A stretch of DNA of 64,000 nt from Drechslerella dactyloides (taxonomy: Eukaryota; Ascomycota; Orbiliomycetes; Orbiliales; Orbiliaceae). The notes under the pieces are model-generated. The model was not told the origin of the DNA. It ran no database searches and was given only the letters and a program-made list of their open reading frames with translations. Positions 47,701-61,401 of the stretch are shown here, in pieces (within the stretch, counting starts at the first letter, position 1; each line of letters opens with the position of its first letter). Made by a program: the position numbers and the translations under genes. The DNA lies in contig JAGTWJ010000002.1 of NCBI GenBank assembly GCA_020064725.1, positions 4,402,001 to 4,466,000 on the forward strand. Direction: 5' to 3'.

Positions 47701-49362
47701 AAAACATAGATGCTTGCTAGAACCCTCGAAAGCTCGCCTCCTTCACGTGGGTACGGTGATAGAGATCGGATATTCGAGGATCCGGCACTCGCTTGTCGAT
47801 GTGAGATCTGGTTCCAGAAGCCTTCGCTTTGTAAGGAGACCAGAATCGTGCTATCAGCTCGGCCGGCCATGGCCGCCGATATCACTCCTCTCTTTCTTAT
47901 CTGCGAACTCTCGACCACCGCTAGCATAAAGGTTCACGCAGAGTAGTATTTACAGGATGATGCAATCGAAAATACCGCGCATACGACGGTGGCTCAGACT
48001 TGTTTTCAAAATTAAGCGGCATTGCACGCGACATTGACTAGGGTCAGAACAATTGTGCGGCGGAGACCGAGCTGTACTACGTATTGAAGGGAGCGAGTAT
48101 GCATGGGTAGTGAGGCCTGTCAGCGGCAATCCTTTACGACCTTCTCATAGAGCGACCATTAGAGCAGTTCTATGCCATATTTGCTGTGGCAAACGGCAAC
48201 AGTTACGTTAATTTGCAGGAAAATATACTAGTCTGTCGTATCTCTCACCGCTAGGATATGGATACGAGCATTCAAAACTAGGACACGAGTCTCAACAGAT
48301 CGTGACGAGGGTTTTGACAGTGACAGCCGAACATGCATATCATACGGGGGTGTCTTGCCTCCAGTCGCACGGGGAGAATATGTTGTCTTGGTTTGCGTGA
48401 TATCAGAGTGATTTGGCAGACAATACGCTCCTGTACGTAAAGTCACCAGACTATCTTCAGGATATGAATGTTCAGGATCTTGGTGGAACTTGCCACCGAA
48501 ATCCAGGCTCTTCCGGGGACCTTTGACATGCTTGCTGTTATACCTGAACCTTGCATTGCATCCAGATGACGAGACTTGCATGGTGAGGACAATCGATCAC
48601 CACAGCCGCATGCAACAAACCGCTTAATTACCGTGTGTACATGGTGCCTGTCAAACTCATCAAGGTCTTTTGAGCTTCATGAATTCACCCACGTCGTAGT
48701 TGCCCCGGAAATTTCTGGGATTTGAAAGCTGCTAGAAATGTAATCTCCAGACTCACACCAGCCATCATTTTGCCAACAAATGCAAGTACCAGAGCTGGAG
48801 ACTCACTGCAAATCGGGTGCTCGAAAAAGAGTGAGACCTGATATCCACCCTTCGAAATTTGACTTGTGGAATATATATATATGCATATTGCACTTTTGTC
48901 AAATTAAATGTCCAACCCCTGAGAATCGAAACTGGTTTCCAGGAAATCATCGAATAACGGTCACAGCTGCATACTAAGGCAATATCTTCATGCACCTCGC
49001 TAAACTTGCAGCAACGCTCAAAGCTCCGTGCTAACTTGCAGCGGCGACCACTTTTCTTGGCACGGTTGAAACGACACCACCAGAGCCATTTATTAGGCCG
49101 TATTACGATTTACCGCAAGGGACCTTGACAAACTATGCATCACCTACAGATCATCAATATGTAAGTCGCCCACTGGTGTAGTGCTCGGTCTGTTTGGAAC
49201 ATAAGGAATCGCGCTGCTGAGTACGTACCTGCATATGCATATATGTATGGCAGCATTTAAAATGTGGATGCATAGGTATTTTAGTAGACTAGCACCCCTC
49301 TTGCTTCTATCTTACGTAGACACATCGCAGAATATAAGTGTTCGCAGGCCTCAGGACTAGCA

Positions 49363-49380
49363 TCTGGTTCACAAGATAAG
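49363..49380 (+). repeat. Dispersed motif copy (diverged)
   Basis: TCTGGTTCACAAGATAAG differs from the consensus by G-to-A and C-to-T changes only. Confidence 0.35.
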
Positions 49381-50560
49381 ACGCACGGTAGATTTCAGCC
49401 TTTGCATGCTTGAAAGTAACCTGACAGCGGAGTCTTCAATAAGACGGCTGCCCGCCCATATCAGGACATCGATCTAGTAGGCATCAGGTCCTGGCTACTG
49501 CTTAAAGCAGCATATAATGTTGACTAGAACTTTTTTCGAACAGCTGTACAGAAGGCTGATCTTGTCTCGTAGGTGATCGAAAACCTGCGAGAGCAGCCAA
49601 AGTTAGCTATATATATAATTCGAGTACTATAAGATAAAGCGAAATAAAGATACAGCCTTCAAACTTTTTGTCTTTGGAAATTTGAGTAGAGTTTACCGTA
49701 ACACTTGTATGGTATCAAATAAACAGAGAGATATAATGTTCTGAATCTAGGACAATTTGCTTTAGGGGGAATATTCCAAAAACAGCAAGCGCGTCGTTCT
49801 AGAGCCGTTTAATAAGTCGTTCATCCAGTTGGGTAAATCAGGAACATAATAGCTGATCCTTTGGATAAATAACCGAACATCTGTACTAACAATTAATCTT
49901 GACACCGGAATTTTGACGACCTGGATTAAGCAGGCAGTCAAATTATCATGTTTGCAACATTGTGGCTGCTCGCAACACCGAAAGGCCAGTGTAGTGGCGC
50001 GTCGCACGCGACATCGACCGACCACCTTGCGAGGTCGATAGAGTGGATTATCAGTGGATTCATATCGAATTGCGGGGCCCCATCAGCCTAAAGTGGTGAT
50101 CTGGTTTAAGCTCTCATGCTGAGCGAATCTCTCTCACACGCACACCTAGCAAAAATTTTAGAATGTCAGCGTTGAAGTTACGTGCGCGTTGACATCTTTG
50201 CTCTCTCACCAAACTTCAGTATCCTAAGCACTCTCACCCGCTAGACGAGTACCCTAGAAGCCCCCAGACCTGCCGGGCTTTTAAGTTTCACATATAATGC
50301 TACATTCAGAGACCAATACATATCTCTAGATGTTTCCTGTTATTTTCCGAAGTACGGATGTGTTCGCCAGTCCACGTCCGCTCTTTATATAAATTTATCT
50401 TCTGCCTAGGAGTGCTGAGAGCTTTGTTGAACTGAGCTTCCTACCTCCAGATCTGCAGACAACAATATATCCTAGGTAACATCTTCCGTGCTACATACAT
50501 ACTCTCCTAGGTCTTCTCTAAAACTATCGATATAGCAGAGTCTAGGGGTAAACCAACAAC

Positions 50561-52917
50561 ATGGAGGCGGGAAAAGCAGATGCGGCCGCCGAAAGGGCCA
50601 AGTACCTCACGGTCTGCCAACTGCTGACGACCATCTCGACGGAATCGTCGAATGAGGTACAGCAGAACGCCATTGCGCAATACCGCCCAAGAGAAGGAAG
50701 TATAGTAGCGCCAAACCACCACCTGAACGAACTGCTAGATAATCTAGCGTTCTTGCTTGTGCGACGTGGAAAAGGAGACTGCATTGCGGTTGCGATGACA
50801 GGCATGACCCGCGATAAAATCGACTTCATTGCCAAGCTCAGCATCGCAAGCCCGCCTCCAGGAGAAACAGACGTCAAAAGGACTAAGGCATGGGAGATCC
50901 GGGCGGCGGCAAATTATAGGCCTGAAAACCTGTGAGTGCAATCCGTATCACAAACGTTTCCCTGAATTCTAGCTCCTATTGCATAGGGTGAGTACCCGCA
51001 ATCATATTGACTTTCTACGAATACAACAGCCGTAGAGACATCGATTCCATTGATAACCACGCCAGGCATATTTTCAACTACATGCAACGAGTCGCTAAGT
51101 CGAACATACGAGATGAGAAAAGAAAGGTTTACCAGGAATTCGCCGAATTTCAAATCGGTTACTCTCTCGAGAAGATATCCGAAAGATTTCGACAGTTGAA
51201 AGGATTCAGACAGAAAATGAAGGGGATGTTGCTACCCAAAGAAGTCGCTCTTATCGAGACATGGCGCAGTGGCATGGATGATGGCTACTATATCCCGGCT
51301 CTACCTAAAGACGAAAGTGCCGACAGCGACGACAGAGTCCTAAGAAACCTGTACCAGCAGTTCAGCGCCATCTCCAGCAAAGACGGTACAGTGCCGCATG
51401 TTCTGCCGTGGGACCAGATGATGCCGCTGGCGGCGACAAATTTCGAAGCCTGGACCCAAATATTTCTCTGGGTCTTCGAAAATTTTGAAGATAAAATCCA
51501 AGGTTGCCAGAAAGCTTCATCCGAGCATAGAGGGCACCACGTGAACCTCATCTTCAAGTGTTCAGAGCATCTTGCCACATTGATTAAATCAACCATCTTC
51601 CGCAACTGGGTTGAAGGAGGCACTAGGCTGCTAGGCACGATCGAAAAGTCACGAGAGCAAGAGGCTGCGAAGGCGGCACCGAAGACTGAGGAAGCAGATA
51701 AACTCGAGATATCTGTGCTACCCGCCAGCGACAACGACAAGGGAAAGCAGAAAGAAACAATGGGCCTAGGGACTGCGCCAGCGGAAGGGACTCAAGCTCT
51801 GACTGGAGACCACACTCCGCATCAATCCAAAGTTTCCAAGGAAGAACCGAAGGCAAAAGGGCCATTCAAAGGAACCCTAAGAAAGGTGGCAACCGGCATC
51901 TTCGGTGATAAGGTTTTCGCAACGCTTCGGGGCCGCCCCAAAGCTCGAGCACCACTCAACATTCCGGGTAGCAGCTATACTGAATCTCAAACTCAAACAA
52001 AGTTCGGCACCACTAGCTTAGCGGGACTAGCCCGCTCTGATCCTAGAAAAGGCAAAACCACCGGTCCTCTAGGAATAGGAACCCAACCAGTTGTCGAGGC
52101 TGCTACGAAGCTGGGAGAACTCACCATAGAAATGCCAGAAAAGGCCAATAGAGATCAGGACGACGAAGAGGAAGAAGACGACGAAGTGTCTCCACATTTC
52201 AAACACATTAACTCGACGAAAAACCGAGAATTCAAGCAGATCTGGCTGGTTTGCCAACATCTGTTCGCCGTGGACTTTGTTCTGAGAAGTCCCCTAGCGC
52301 TCCGAGAAAGTCAACGGAGAGGTTTTACGCTGCGAACCCTGCCTCACGATACGACGAAATCTTCGGTCTACCCTTGCGAACCGCTGAAAGCATGCCTGGG
52401 AAGGTTATTGAGGTCCGACGGCGACGAGGACCAACAACTATTAAAGGTAGAGCGCTTCGTAGAAGATTTGAAGCGCCACCTGTATGAACGACCGAAAGAG
52501 CTCAAAGCCCTGTTAGATCTGAGCAGCGAAAATCCATCTGTTAGAGTGTCCGAACACGCAGAGTTGCTTCTTTTGGGTCGTCTATCGAAAGAACCACGCA
52601 AATCGGGATATCCTTATCCGTATATCGGGGTCTCAAAGCCTCCGTGCTTTGTATGTGAGCTCGTGCTACACCAATCGGGATTTAAGGTGGACTGTCAGAC
52701 CGGTTCCTCACACATATATACCTCAAAGATCCCTGATTGCATTGCGCAAACAGAGTCCCTTGGAGCATACAAAATCGTTGACGAGACAGCTCGCGAGGTT
52801 GTTAACAAATTCTACGCCGAAAAGCGTAGAAAGTCCTCTCAAGACTCTCATTACTGGCTGGGGGGTGCAGCGTGGGGAGAGCCGACATTTATTGAGAGCG
52901 GAAACGATCCACTTTGA
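50561..52917 (+). CDS. OTT_1508-like deaminase-fold protein
   Basis: Two exons, 50561-50931 and 51030-52917, encode 752 residues. The 98-base intron has donor GTGAGT; nearer acceptors lead to stops, and the CAG at 51027-51029 keeps frame. The C-terminal third carries a zinc-dependent deaminase signature. H633-A-E635 lies in SEHAELLLLGRL and P662-C663-x2-C666 in KPPCFVCELVLH, preceded by a YPYIGVS strand. This arrangement fits the OTT_1508-like deaminase family, found in many fungi and in bacterial toxin systems. The target, nucleotide or nucleic acid, is unknown. The N-terminal half is helical and of unknown function. The middle (about 220-390) is disordered and Lys/Pro-rich, ending in an acidic run (DDEEEEDDE). 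All four catalytic residues are present, so it is probably active. Non-coding DNA of 6.4 kb precedes it and 10 kb follows. Confidence 0.82.
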
Positions 52918-55900
52918 TAGGCGACTAATGCCATCATATTGACCTATTATCGACCATATCATCATAGATATTAGGGACTACAGGACTAGGATGTGGTGGA
53001 GCTGCTTATCGTGAAAGTCAGCAGACACCTCGTGATTTTCCTATCTTTGCTGCAGTTGTCTTGCGAAAAGTACGGGAATAACAGGAACCAAATATATCAG
53101 GATGAACCAGGAAGACTCATAAAACAAGCTCTATTATTTTGCATATTAATGGTAGCTTTGACAATCGCGTATGTTACAATATTCTGATGAGTAGTCCTAA
53201 TAAAAAAGAATCTAGCCCATAAAAAACTGCTAAAATGACGGTAAACACTCGACTTCGAATTCCGATCTAGTCCACTTGGCTGTTAACATGTTATCTCGTA
53301 CCCAACCTCATTAGCGCTATTATGGACCGCGAGAAACAGTTCAACGAAATGCCTAAGCTGGCTCTATACATACAGGCGCTATCGACATCCGCAAAGCGAT
53401 GCAATGAAAACAAGACTTTCAAATATCCAAGCTGTCCCCTCTGTAGCTGGCTAATTTATAACATTTAAACAAGGTGTAGGCAACTACTGGTTGTAGTGGG
53501 GCACAGAGGCGCAGAAAAATAGCGTCAGCGATCTAGAGATTGTCGCAGGCCGCCTCACCAATTCTCCTTTCCAAGCACAAATGGTAAAATAGAGGTTGAC
53601 ACTATTAGAAGGGATCTGCGATGCTGCCGCAATATCCTCTGTAAAGCATGCGTATTCACATGTCAACAGTTTCTCCAGCTTCGTGCCGAGCGAGTTTTGC
53701 AACCAGGGTTGAAAGTTTAGCCCCAAGGCTTCCGCCGAACCCCAGCTATTTTCCTCTTTCCGATTTCATAAACCCGCCGAAGCTGGAAGATTCCGGACTC
53801 GTCAAAAATCAATACTCGGGAAGTAGGCGGCTCAGTACATTCAGGTTCTACGCACCACTAATTATACTAAGTTACTATCAGCTTATAAATTTAGGTTAGT
53901 ATATTGGCTCCTAGACAGATCTCATGATCATGGAATTAACCGACAAAAATACACAATAAAGAGACCCATAGCATAGCATGTAGTCCCTCAAGCCTTGGAT
54001 TACGAGTATAGACACAGAATTGTACTTAGCTATATAAGCTATCAAGCGCGGTACCTTCCTTGGAGCCTCAAACCGCTTGTCCAATGAATACGTAGAGTGG
54101 GTCCGTGCGGAGACACGCTCAATCAGAAGCAGCAGGTGAGACACGCTGCGCACGGATCCTCCAAACGTTCGGCTTCGGTATCCTATATCGTCCATGTATG
54201 CGAGTATCGTCGATCGATGTCCCTGCTAGATTCTGCGGGGGACGTAACCTGTGTATACGTATAGAGATTCGTGTGCGCGTATGCGTATGAGTTTAATATA
54301 TCTGGACACCGTGTGTCAAAGTGAGGGGCAAATCTTGGAGAGTCAGTATTTCAGTCAGCGCCCCGCATGCATGTACGCATCCTACGCTAGTACTTTCTCA
54401 AGATGCTCGTAACATCGCAGCGGGAAGAGCGTGGCAGGCCTGATCCCCGTCGTTTGTGTAAGAAGCGCGTGGGCTTGGTTGCATGTAATGCTTGCGTTAA
54501 TATATTGACGGGTGACCATGTAAAACGACAGCGGATTGTCTTAGATTCGGTGAGGCCCCCATAGCTTAAATTGCTGGTGTGCCGTCCAATCGCGAACGTT
54601 GCTGAGGGAAGGTTTGACACTCTCAGCCGTCTGAGCCTGCGCCTGTCCTACAAAAATAGATCTGTTCGGATGGCGGATCTTAATGGGTATGGAATTCGAC
54701 GTAGCTTGGTTATCTGCTGCGTGGAATGCAGCCCATGCTGTGGTATGGCTAGGTGGGATGCATATGCAAGTGTCAGGAGAGAAGAGACCGGAGTTCTTAG
54801 CTTAGTTGAACGCGAACGTCAGCTTCGCAAGATCCGATGATATCGTAAATCTCAACGACCAAGGCACCCATGGCTTGTCGATCGATCACTGCGGAAAGCA
54901 TGAATCTGGAGGTTGCTCCGATGCAGTCGCATGCCTATCGGATTTTGAATAATTGATAAGGAAATAGATGGCCCGACGTCCGAATGCTCCGCTGAGAGCG
55001 GCCGCCTACAAAGTGCATGCCACACGTTCTCCTAATTATTAATCCGCATGGAACAAAACATATGAGAAAAGCGGCCGTCGAACGGGCGAGAACCAGGCAG
55101 GGGACAGGCAGCCTTGAGCAGCGAGGCCATTTTCGGTTTAGCGATGTCTCACTTCCCCAGCGGCCCCTCGCGTGTATCATGCGTTTAAGGCTGGGAAATA
55201 TAAGTCCTGGGATTAATTGCAGGCCTGACAGCGGAGGGCTTGAGGTGTGTCCTGCCACATATACGGCAATGCCCAGCCGCATGCACATGCACAGGGGAAA
55301 CATTCGTTATTGGTGGTATACGTACGCGCACGCACGTAGGCTCAAAAACAAGCTGCTCCTTCAGTCCCGAATGAGGCTGCCACGCGAATGCACCGAAGAA
55401 TGGTAATCGAGACGTGCATGCGGACCCTCCAGCCTTCCCTTGACATTCCCCCGATGCTCAGCATTATGCAGATGCAGAGACGGTACGTAGGCAGCAGCGG
55501 ACCCCGCAAGACTATTTTTGACCACCCTTCCAAACCGTCTAGAAGATTTCCCAAGAAGGCAGTTCCGAGGTGTCGGGCTAAAGCACAACGCAATCTCGCC
55601 TACTCGGGCTTGGGTTCCGCGACTCGGCTGGACCTGTGGTAAATGGGATTATGCAGCGAGCGATCCATGGGAAAGGCCTGAACGAGAACCCCTGAAGACT
55701 CGTAAAGAGACTTGGCCGGGGGACCGTCGCTTATTTAGACGCGGGTACACATGCATGGGCTGCGAACCGGAGCACGGCGGAAACCGCCTCCCCAACCAAG
55801 AGTATCGTGTCGTCGGCTAGCCGGTTGAGAGTGGATTTCGGGCAGGTGCTTCGTTCCGTCCGTTTCAATTCAACGGGATGCGAACAATTAACCTGGTGCG

Positions 55901-57180
55901 AGGAATGATGCAGCCGTCGTTGATCTCTCGAGCTTGTGCCGTAAGATATTTTTTATTTGCCGTGTCAATGCAGGCACTGCCGCATCGTTTTCCGGACGGC
56001 ATCGAAGTTGGCGACGGCGGGGCCGAGCCCCGCAGCGCACAGCTTTTCGTCATCCTGCAGCGCGAAAAGCACAAGGTGACACAGGCGGAACGCAGGAGAA
56101 TTTATTTCTGGTGTTGCCGCCAAACTTTCTGCATTCGGCGGCATTGCCACTGAAAAATCAGCCGTACGCTTGCCGCTTGGGTTCACATCCCCTGTGAAAT
56201 CAAAGAAGCTTCAGCGTCCGAAATTCCTCGTGGGCACCAGCCACAGCGACAGGAATCCGTGAGCCTCGGCTTCTGCGTACTGATTGCGTCAAGGGTAGGA
56301 TTGAGGTACCATCGCGCCGTCGACCTCCCAGCCAGACAGCGCTCGAAGCAAGCGGAAAAGAACGACCGATAGTCGATGCTACCATAACACTCGACCGCTA
56401 CGATAAGATACACCCCTCTCTCTGATGCAGTATAGTAGCATATTGCTGCTGCCTAACTGGTGTACCAGGATCAGGAACATGTGCTGGTGCATGCTCTGCT
56501 GCTGTGTGGTTGCTGTGAAACAAGGATACTTGCAGGGAAGGTCGGCGAATATTATCTGCAGCTAAACCATTAGAGTTCTTGGCACCGCCGCCAGCTTTTC
56601 GACTGCGCACAGCTTAGGCCTGTGACTGCCATGTACCCATTTCTCCCCACCGCTAGCGAGGAGCATCGATTTTTTCAGCGAAGCACAATCTGCGTGTGCG
56701 CATGCATGGTTTTCCTACCGCCGAAGGAATGAAAGCCGCTTGGCTCAGTGCTGTGATTATCAGGCATGCTTCACGCTTAATATGTCGTGAAAATGGCGGT
56801 GCAGCCGTCGATACCTCCAAACTATAAGAAGCTTTGGAAGCCTAATGCCCCGGAGCTGCGAACGCAGGTTATACTGTATGGAGTTCCCGAGACAACGATC
56901 GCCTCACAGCCGATTCTGGTCACAGATGAGAGAAGCTGATTGGTGGCCGCATGCTCTTGTGGTTTCACAGGGCGAATTCGAACCATCAAAGTCGCTGCAC
57001 GACATCTCAACCATATGGAATGCAGATGCAGGATTAAAAGAGGGGTAAAGGCTGACAGGTCGGACCAGGAGTGTGGAGGGATAGCTTGAGATCGCTGTTC
57101 CGTAGGCAAATACGAGCGAGTGGATTACATGTCCGTCTGATTGCGTAGAACATTTCGATAACCAGACAGCTTACTGGTCA

Positions 57181-57220
57181 GGGCTTCCAGGGCTTCCAGG
57201 GCTTCCAGGGCTTCCAGGGC
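57181..57220. repeat. 9-base tandem repeat, four copies plus a part
   Basis: GGGCTTCCA is repeated exactly four times (57181-57216) followed by GGGC. It lies in non-coding DNA, and no frame-linked protein repeat is implied although the unit length is a multiple of three. Confidence 0.85.
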
Positions 57221-60200
57221 ATTCAAAGATGCGCCCTGATAGGTCAAAACACCACTCGGCAAGACCCCGTATGGCTATCAGCGGCATCTGCGTTACTTTT
57301 CAGTTTACCAGTTAGCAGAGTCCCTCGGACCGCTCCTGCAGGAGGACGAGAGCTGCCTAGAAGCCGTAGGATGCCCCCGGCCGCTTTTTAGCAGGCTTAA
57401 GGACTGAACGGCCAATCAAGACCCCTGTGTGGAGCATCGGTTGGCTCCCTGCTCCAGAAGTATTTGACGGCCAGAGTCAAACAGCAAGCTTTGGAAGGGA
57501 CTTGAGCAATCATTGAACTCGTGGAAGCAGGGTCGGTGGGTATGTAGCATTTACCGCTTGCGAAGCAAGCAAGCAAGCTGCATCGATTAGCTAGTTGTAC
57601 CCTGTAGAGCTGGGTGCGCTTCTTCTGGCCGTGAACCGACTTATATTGATGATATTCAACCAGCTGGCTGTTAGTAGCGTCGTGCTGATATATATCCCTC
57701 GCCTGGCGAGCAATATGCGGGAATGGTCGATGCGACCGCGAGCCGATGCTCTCGGCGGTCAATCCCACGCAGAGAGGCAAATACCGACGGCTCGATACGG
57801 CTAACCCTCAAGGGATATGAGAAGGTTGGCTGTCTAAGATCGGGTGTTTGCTACCAGCAGTCGGAAGTTAACATGCCCTGTGCTTTGATTCGCTATATGC
57901 ATAATAGGTTCTTGCATCTTGTACATTCAATCCGAGGACGAACCAGTAGTTGAAGTCTGCTGATAACTAGTTTGCTGCATTTTCGGGAGTGTCTGATGTA
58001 TTTACATGCACATGTACAGTGGATGTGGAGCTTGTGGACTTATGGTGGGGTATATCGCGCGTGCTGGCAGGGACCTAAAACCCAGGGATTGCCACAGAAG
58101 CCCTCGTTTATGCCCTTCGTCGAGCCGGGCGTCAAATAATTGAGTATGACACTGCCCATAATACTCATCAGCCACGGCTTATTCAACTGGCTCGCTTTCA
58201 TGAGATATATGGCGCAGCTAGGCGTCGCTACGCTATATTTGTAGACATGTAGCATGTTTGTTAGTACCGTTTATATTGAGGGAGCACTGTTATGTCATCA
58301 TGTTGGTGTTGTGCGAGCTGTGTTGTGATAGCACCGCCTGCAGCATCGCACTACGTACGTCGACATCGAACATCGACATCATCCCAAGCCTTGATGCTTG
58401 CATCTGACATCGCTATTGGTTCAAATACACTTCCGATGATGCCAATCAACAGCATCGCGGCGGGGCAAATGCCCGTCCGATCAAGCGTCCACAGTGCCTG
58501 CCCGGTGGCCTTGATCTTGGCCTACAGGGGCCACCCGGCTCTCTCCCTTCATGAACGATGAGATGCCACCGTGCCTACAGGCGTCCATCGCGCAATCAAT
58601 CGCCTGGGAGGTACCTCAAGCTTCTCGTCAAGGTTGGTCGACCGGCCTACCTGCCTACCTACCCCACTATGAATTCATGCCTGAAGACTGACGGCCGGTC
58701 TCGTGAACTCAACCTTCCGACTGGTGGCTCAAATTTTCGATGCATGATATCGAGACGGCTCAATCTGGACAGGTCCTCAAACAAGCCTGCTGCGCCCTCG
58801 ACATCAAAACATCAGCTTCTCTGCCTGAATTCTTGATCTCCTAAACAGTAATAACGGCCGACTTGTCACATTGCACAAATTCATGCTGGATGCTTTCACC
58901 GTTCTCACATCACATCAGATCACAAATTTTGGTTTCCGCTGACGAGACTGCGGAGGTTTAAGCCACGGCAAAACTACAACTTCTGCGGATGCTGTGCCCC
59001 TAGAGAGGACAAGGACGTGTACCTGTCCTGCGAGGGCGCTGCATTACATCGCATACCTGCTGTTCGCTTGTATTACCGGGCTCGTCCAGGGAAGTCTCAG
59101 GGAATGCTTAAGGCGTCATCAGCGAGCTCCGGTGGCTTCGGGGACAACATGCTCCACAACGGCCGAAGCAGCCCCTGGACGGATGGGACTATGCCCAAAA
59201 GGTACCAAATGATGAAAAAAAAAGTTGCCCGAAAGAGATATGTCATTGGATGTCTATTTTCTTCTTTCGGTGCTTTCTTTTTTTTTGTTCTCCGCCCGTC
59301 GACAAAATTTGATTTTTGACAGTGGCAGCCATCAACAAAAGACGCCAGCTGCGGATGCTCCACACTCGGTCATCGAGAAAACTAGGCACGTACAAACGTG
59401 CATGTATCCACAGGTAAATTTTCTCATGTTTTCTTTTCCCCTTGAAATCGCATCAGTTAACGCATTTCAGTGTGTTTTTAAATTATTCGACCGCCTAATG
59501 TTTCTGCATGCAGTTCCCTAGAAGCATCTGCGAAGCGCAATCCGCTGGGCTGGTCTAACACCTCTGTCAGAATTAACATTTGTGAACCTCGGTTTAGCGG
59601 CCAATCATGTTCCCTCGAATGATTGATCTCCATGCCACGAAAGAAGTGACGAACAAGGAAAAAATTGCTTCTTCTCCAACCGTGAGACATGCAGATGGGC
59701 TCCGGCACCGTTGAGTTCGTCGCCACGATTGGACGAGTCCCCTTTTCTCCTGTGGAATATACCAGAGCTGCAGCTCTTCGTCGGGGAGCAAAGCTGCGAC
59801 CTCGAAATGTGGAGACGTCCGAGAGCTTGCTTTCACATACATACATAATAGAGACTGCTAGCTATCAAGCAAGGTCATCTGAAGATACCAGTTCATGACC
59901 AAGGCAAAGTTCGAAGATAACCGAGGCACCCCCACGGAACTTCCCTGATATAGTTCGAACATCCAACCATTTATTTTTTATTTTTCATTTTTTTACTCAA
60001 GACAATTCGTTTTTCAGAAACGCAATTTGGCTCCTACCTTCGATGCTGGCGGTGCATGCTGCGAGGCCCTTCATAATTAGAAAACGAGACCTGTCCGTCG
60101 ATTTCTAAACCGCATTTACGTCGACCACAATTTCCCTGCTTCAACATCCGTCTTCAAGTTCCGGGTTAATTCCTGCGTCGACCGTTGCCTCACAAAAACC

Positions 60201-61053
60201 TTGAGGCTTTGCGTCCTTCTCTTTTAGAAAACACAAATCTTCCCGCGTCGACGCCAGCACAATTACCTCGCATCCCGGGCAACGACAGTCTGCCTTCTTC
60301 TTTCGACCGTAGACCTGCCCGGCCGGCCGCTGCCCTGACAGTCTCTCCGCACGAGAATTTCGGTTTGGGCAATCCCTTGCGCCGCCGTCCGACGTCCGCC
60401 CAACCAAAACATTCTCGAAGGCCCTTGATAGAAGCATTGATTGACTGACCTGAGCCGAGGAACATTGCTGTCGCACTGCCGGAAGCTCGCATTTTCACAT
60501 TTCAAAGCGGCGGCCGATTTTTACTTTTCTCAGGGCGGCCGACGTTCGCCCGCCGTGGACGTCTGTTCGAGGCGGGTTTGCAGCTGACACCTACCGCATT
60601 GCCTCGCCGCTGTTCGAGAACCCCTGCGCGCAACACATCCGCCGCATCGACACGCCCTCGACGAGGCCGTCCGCATGAACGGTGGCCGTGGGGACACTGC
60701 CGGAGCCGGAGCCAGCGCCATTGCCAGTGCGCATCGCCCTCTGCAGGCTAGCCGGCGCAGCTGCTTCGAGATCGCCTGTCGACCAGGTTTTTAATTTTGG
60801 CCGGCTGCCCTCGCAAAGACTGCTGTCTTCGGAACATTTTAGACTTTTGGCCCAGAGCTAAGTCTGGCTCGATCCCCGCCACAATCAGAACGTTGTAGCG
60901 TGAGAAGGACGAGCGGAAAAGAAACAATCGACAAGGTATTTACTTGCCATTCCCTAGTCCAAAGTTTCCTAGACGTATGCAGATACCTGCGAACACTGCC
61001 ATTCGCGTGCCGGGCGGGCCCTGTCATGTCCTGTCCGTCTGTCTCTGTCCCGC

Positions 61054-61073
61054 CATGTCATGTCATGTCATGT
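61054..61073. repeat. CATGT pentanucleotide repeat, four copies
   Basis: Four perfect CATGT units in non-coding DNA upstream of the transcription factor gene. Confidence 0.85.
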
Positions 61074-61381
61074 CTATGAACGATCGAAGGCCCTTCTCTC
61101 TCCTACCGTCAGCAAGAATAAGCAATGGCGGGCCCCCAAACGGGTCCGGATGACCCTTCTGTTAATTTCCTGTCGGCGGGAGGACGACGAATCTCTGGAG
61201 CATAGCACGAGACGTCTAGACGTGCTTGGGATTGAGACCGCAGCCAGGCAGGCTCCAACGCCAGCCGTCGAGCTGGGCTCCTCAAGCTAGCTCGCATGCA
61301 GCAGCATAATCCGGCCATTGACAGTTTTGCTATCACCGAGCTGGCAGATGCCCGACTGGCCAGCGGGTGATCTCGCATACG

Positions 61382-61401
61382 GACAGACAGACAGACAGAC
61401 A
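61382..61401. repeat. GACA tetranucleotide repeat, five copies
   Basis: Five perfect GACA units, followed by looser ACGT/CATC-type simple sequence to about 61510. Confidence 0.85.

Larger units (their letters stand above)
44133..50560. other. 6.4-kb region without a supported gene
   Basis: AT-rich at both ends (44300-45900 and 48600-50500). Copies of the dispersed motif lie at 44761 and 49363. On the minus strand 45432-45720 a frame reads like the start of a secreted protein but lacks an ATG. The block 46600-47950 is less AT-rich and open in several plus-strand frames, none recognisable. It may contain decayed genes or transposon remains. Confidence 0.5.

Noticed and set aside
52993..53187. 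64-codon hydrophobic frame just after the deaminase
   Set aside because: No ATG start and only 75 bases from the deaminase stop; most likely its 3' UTR.
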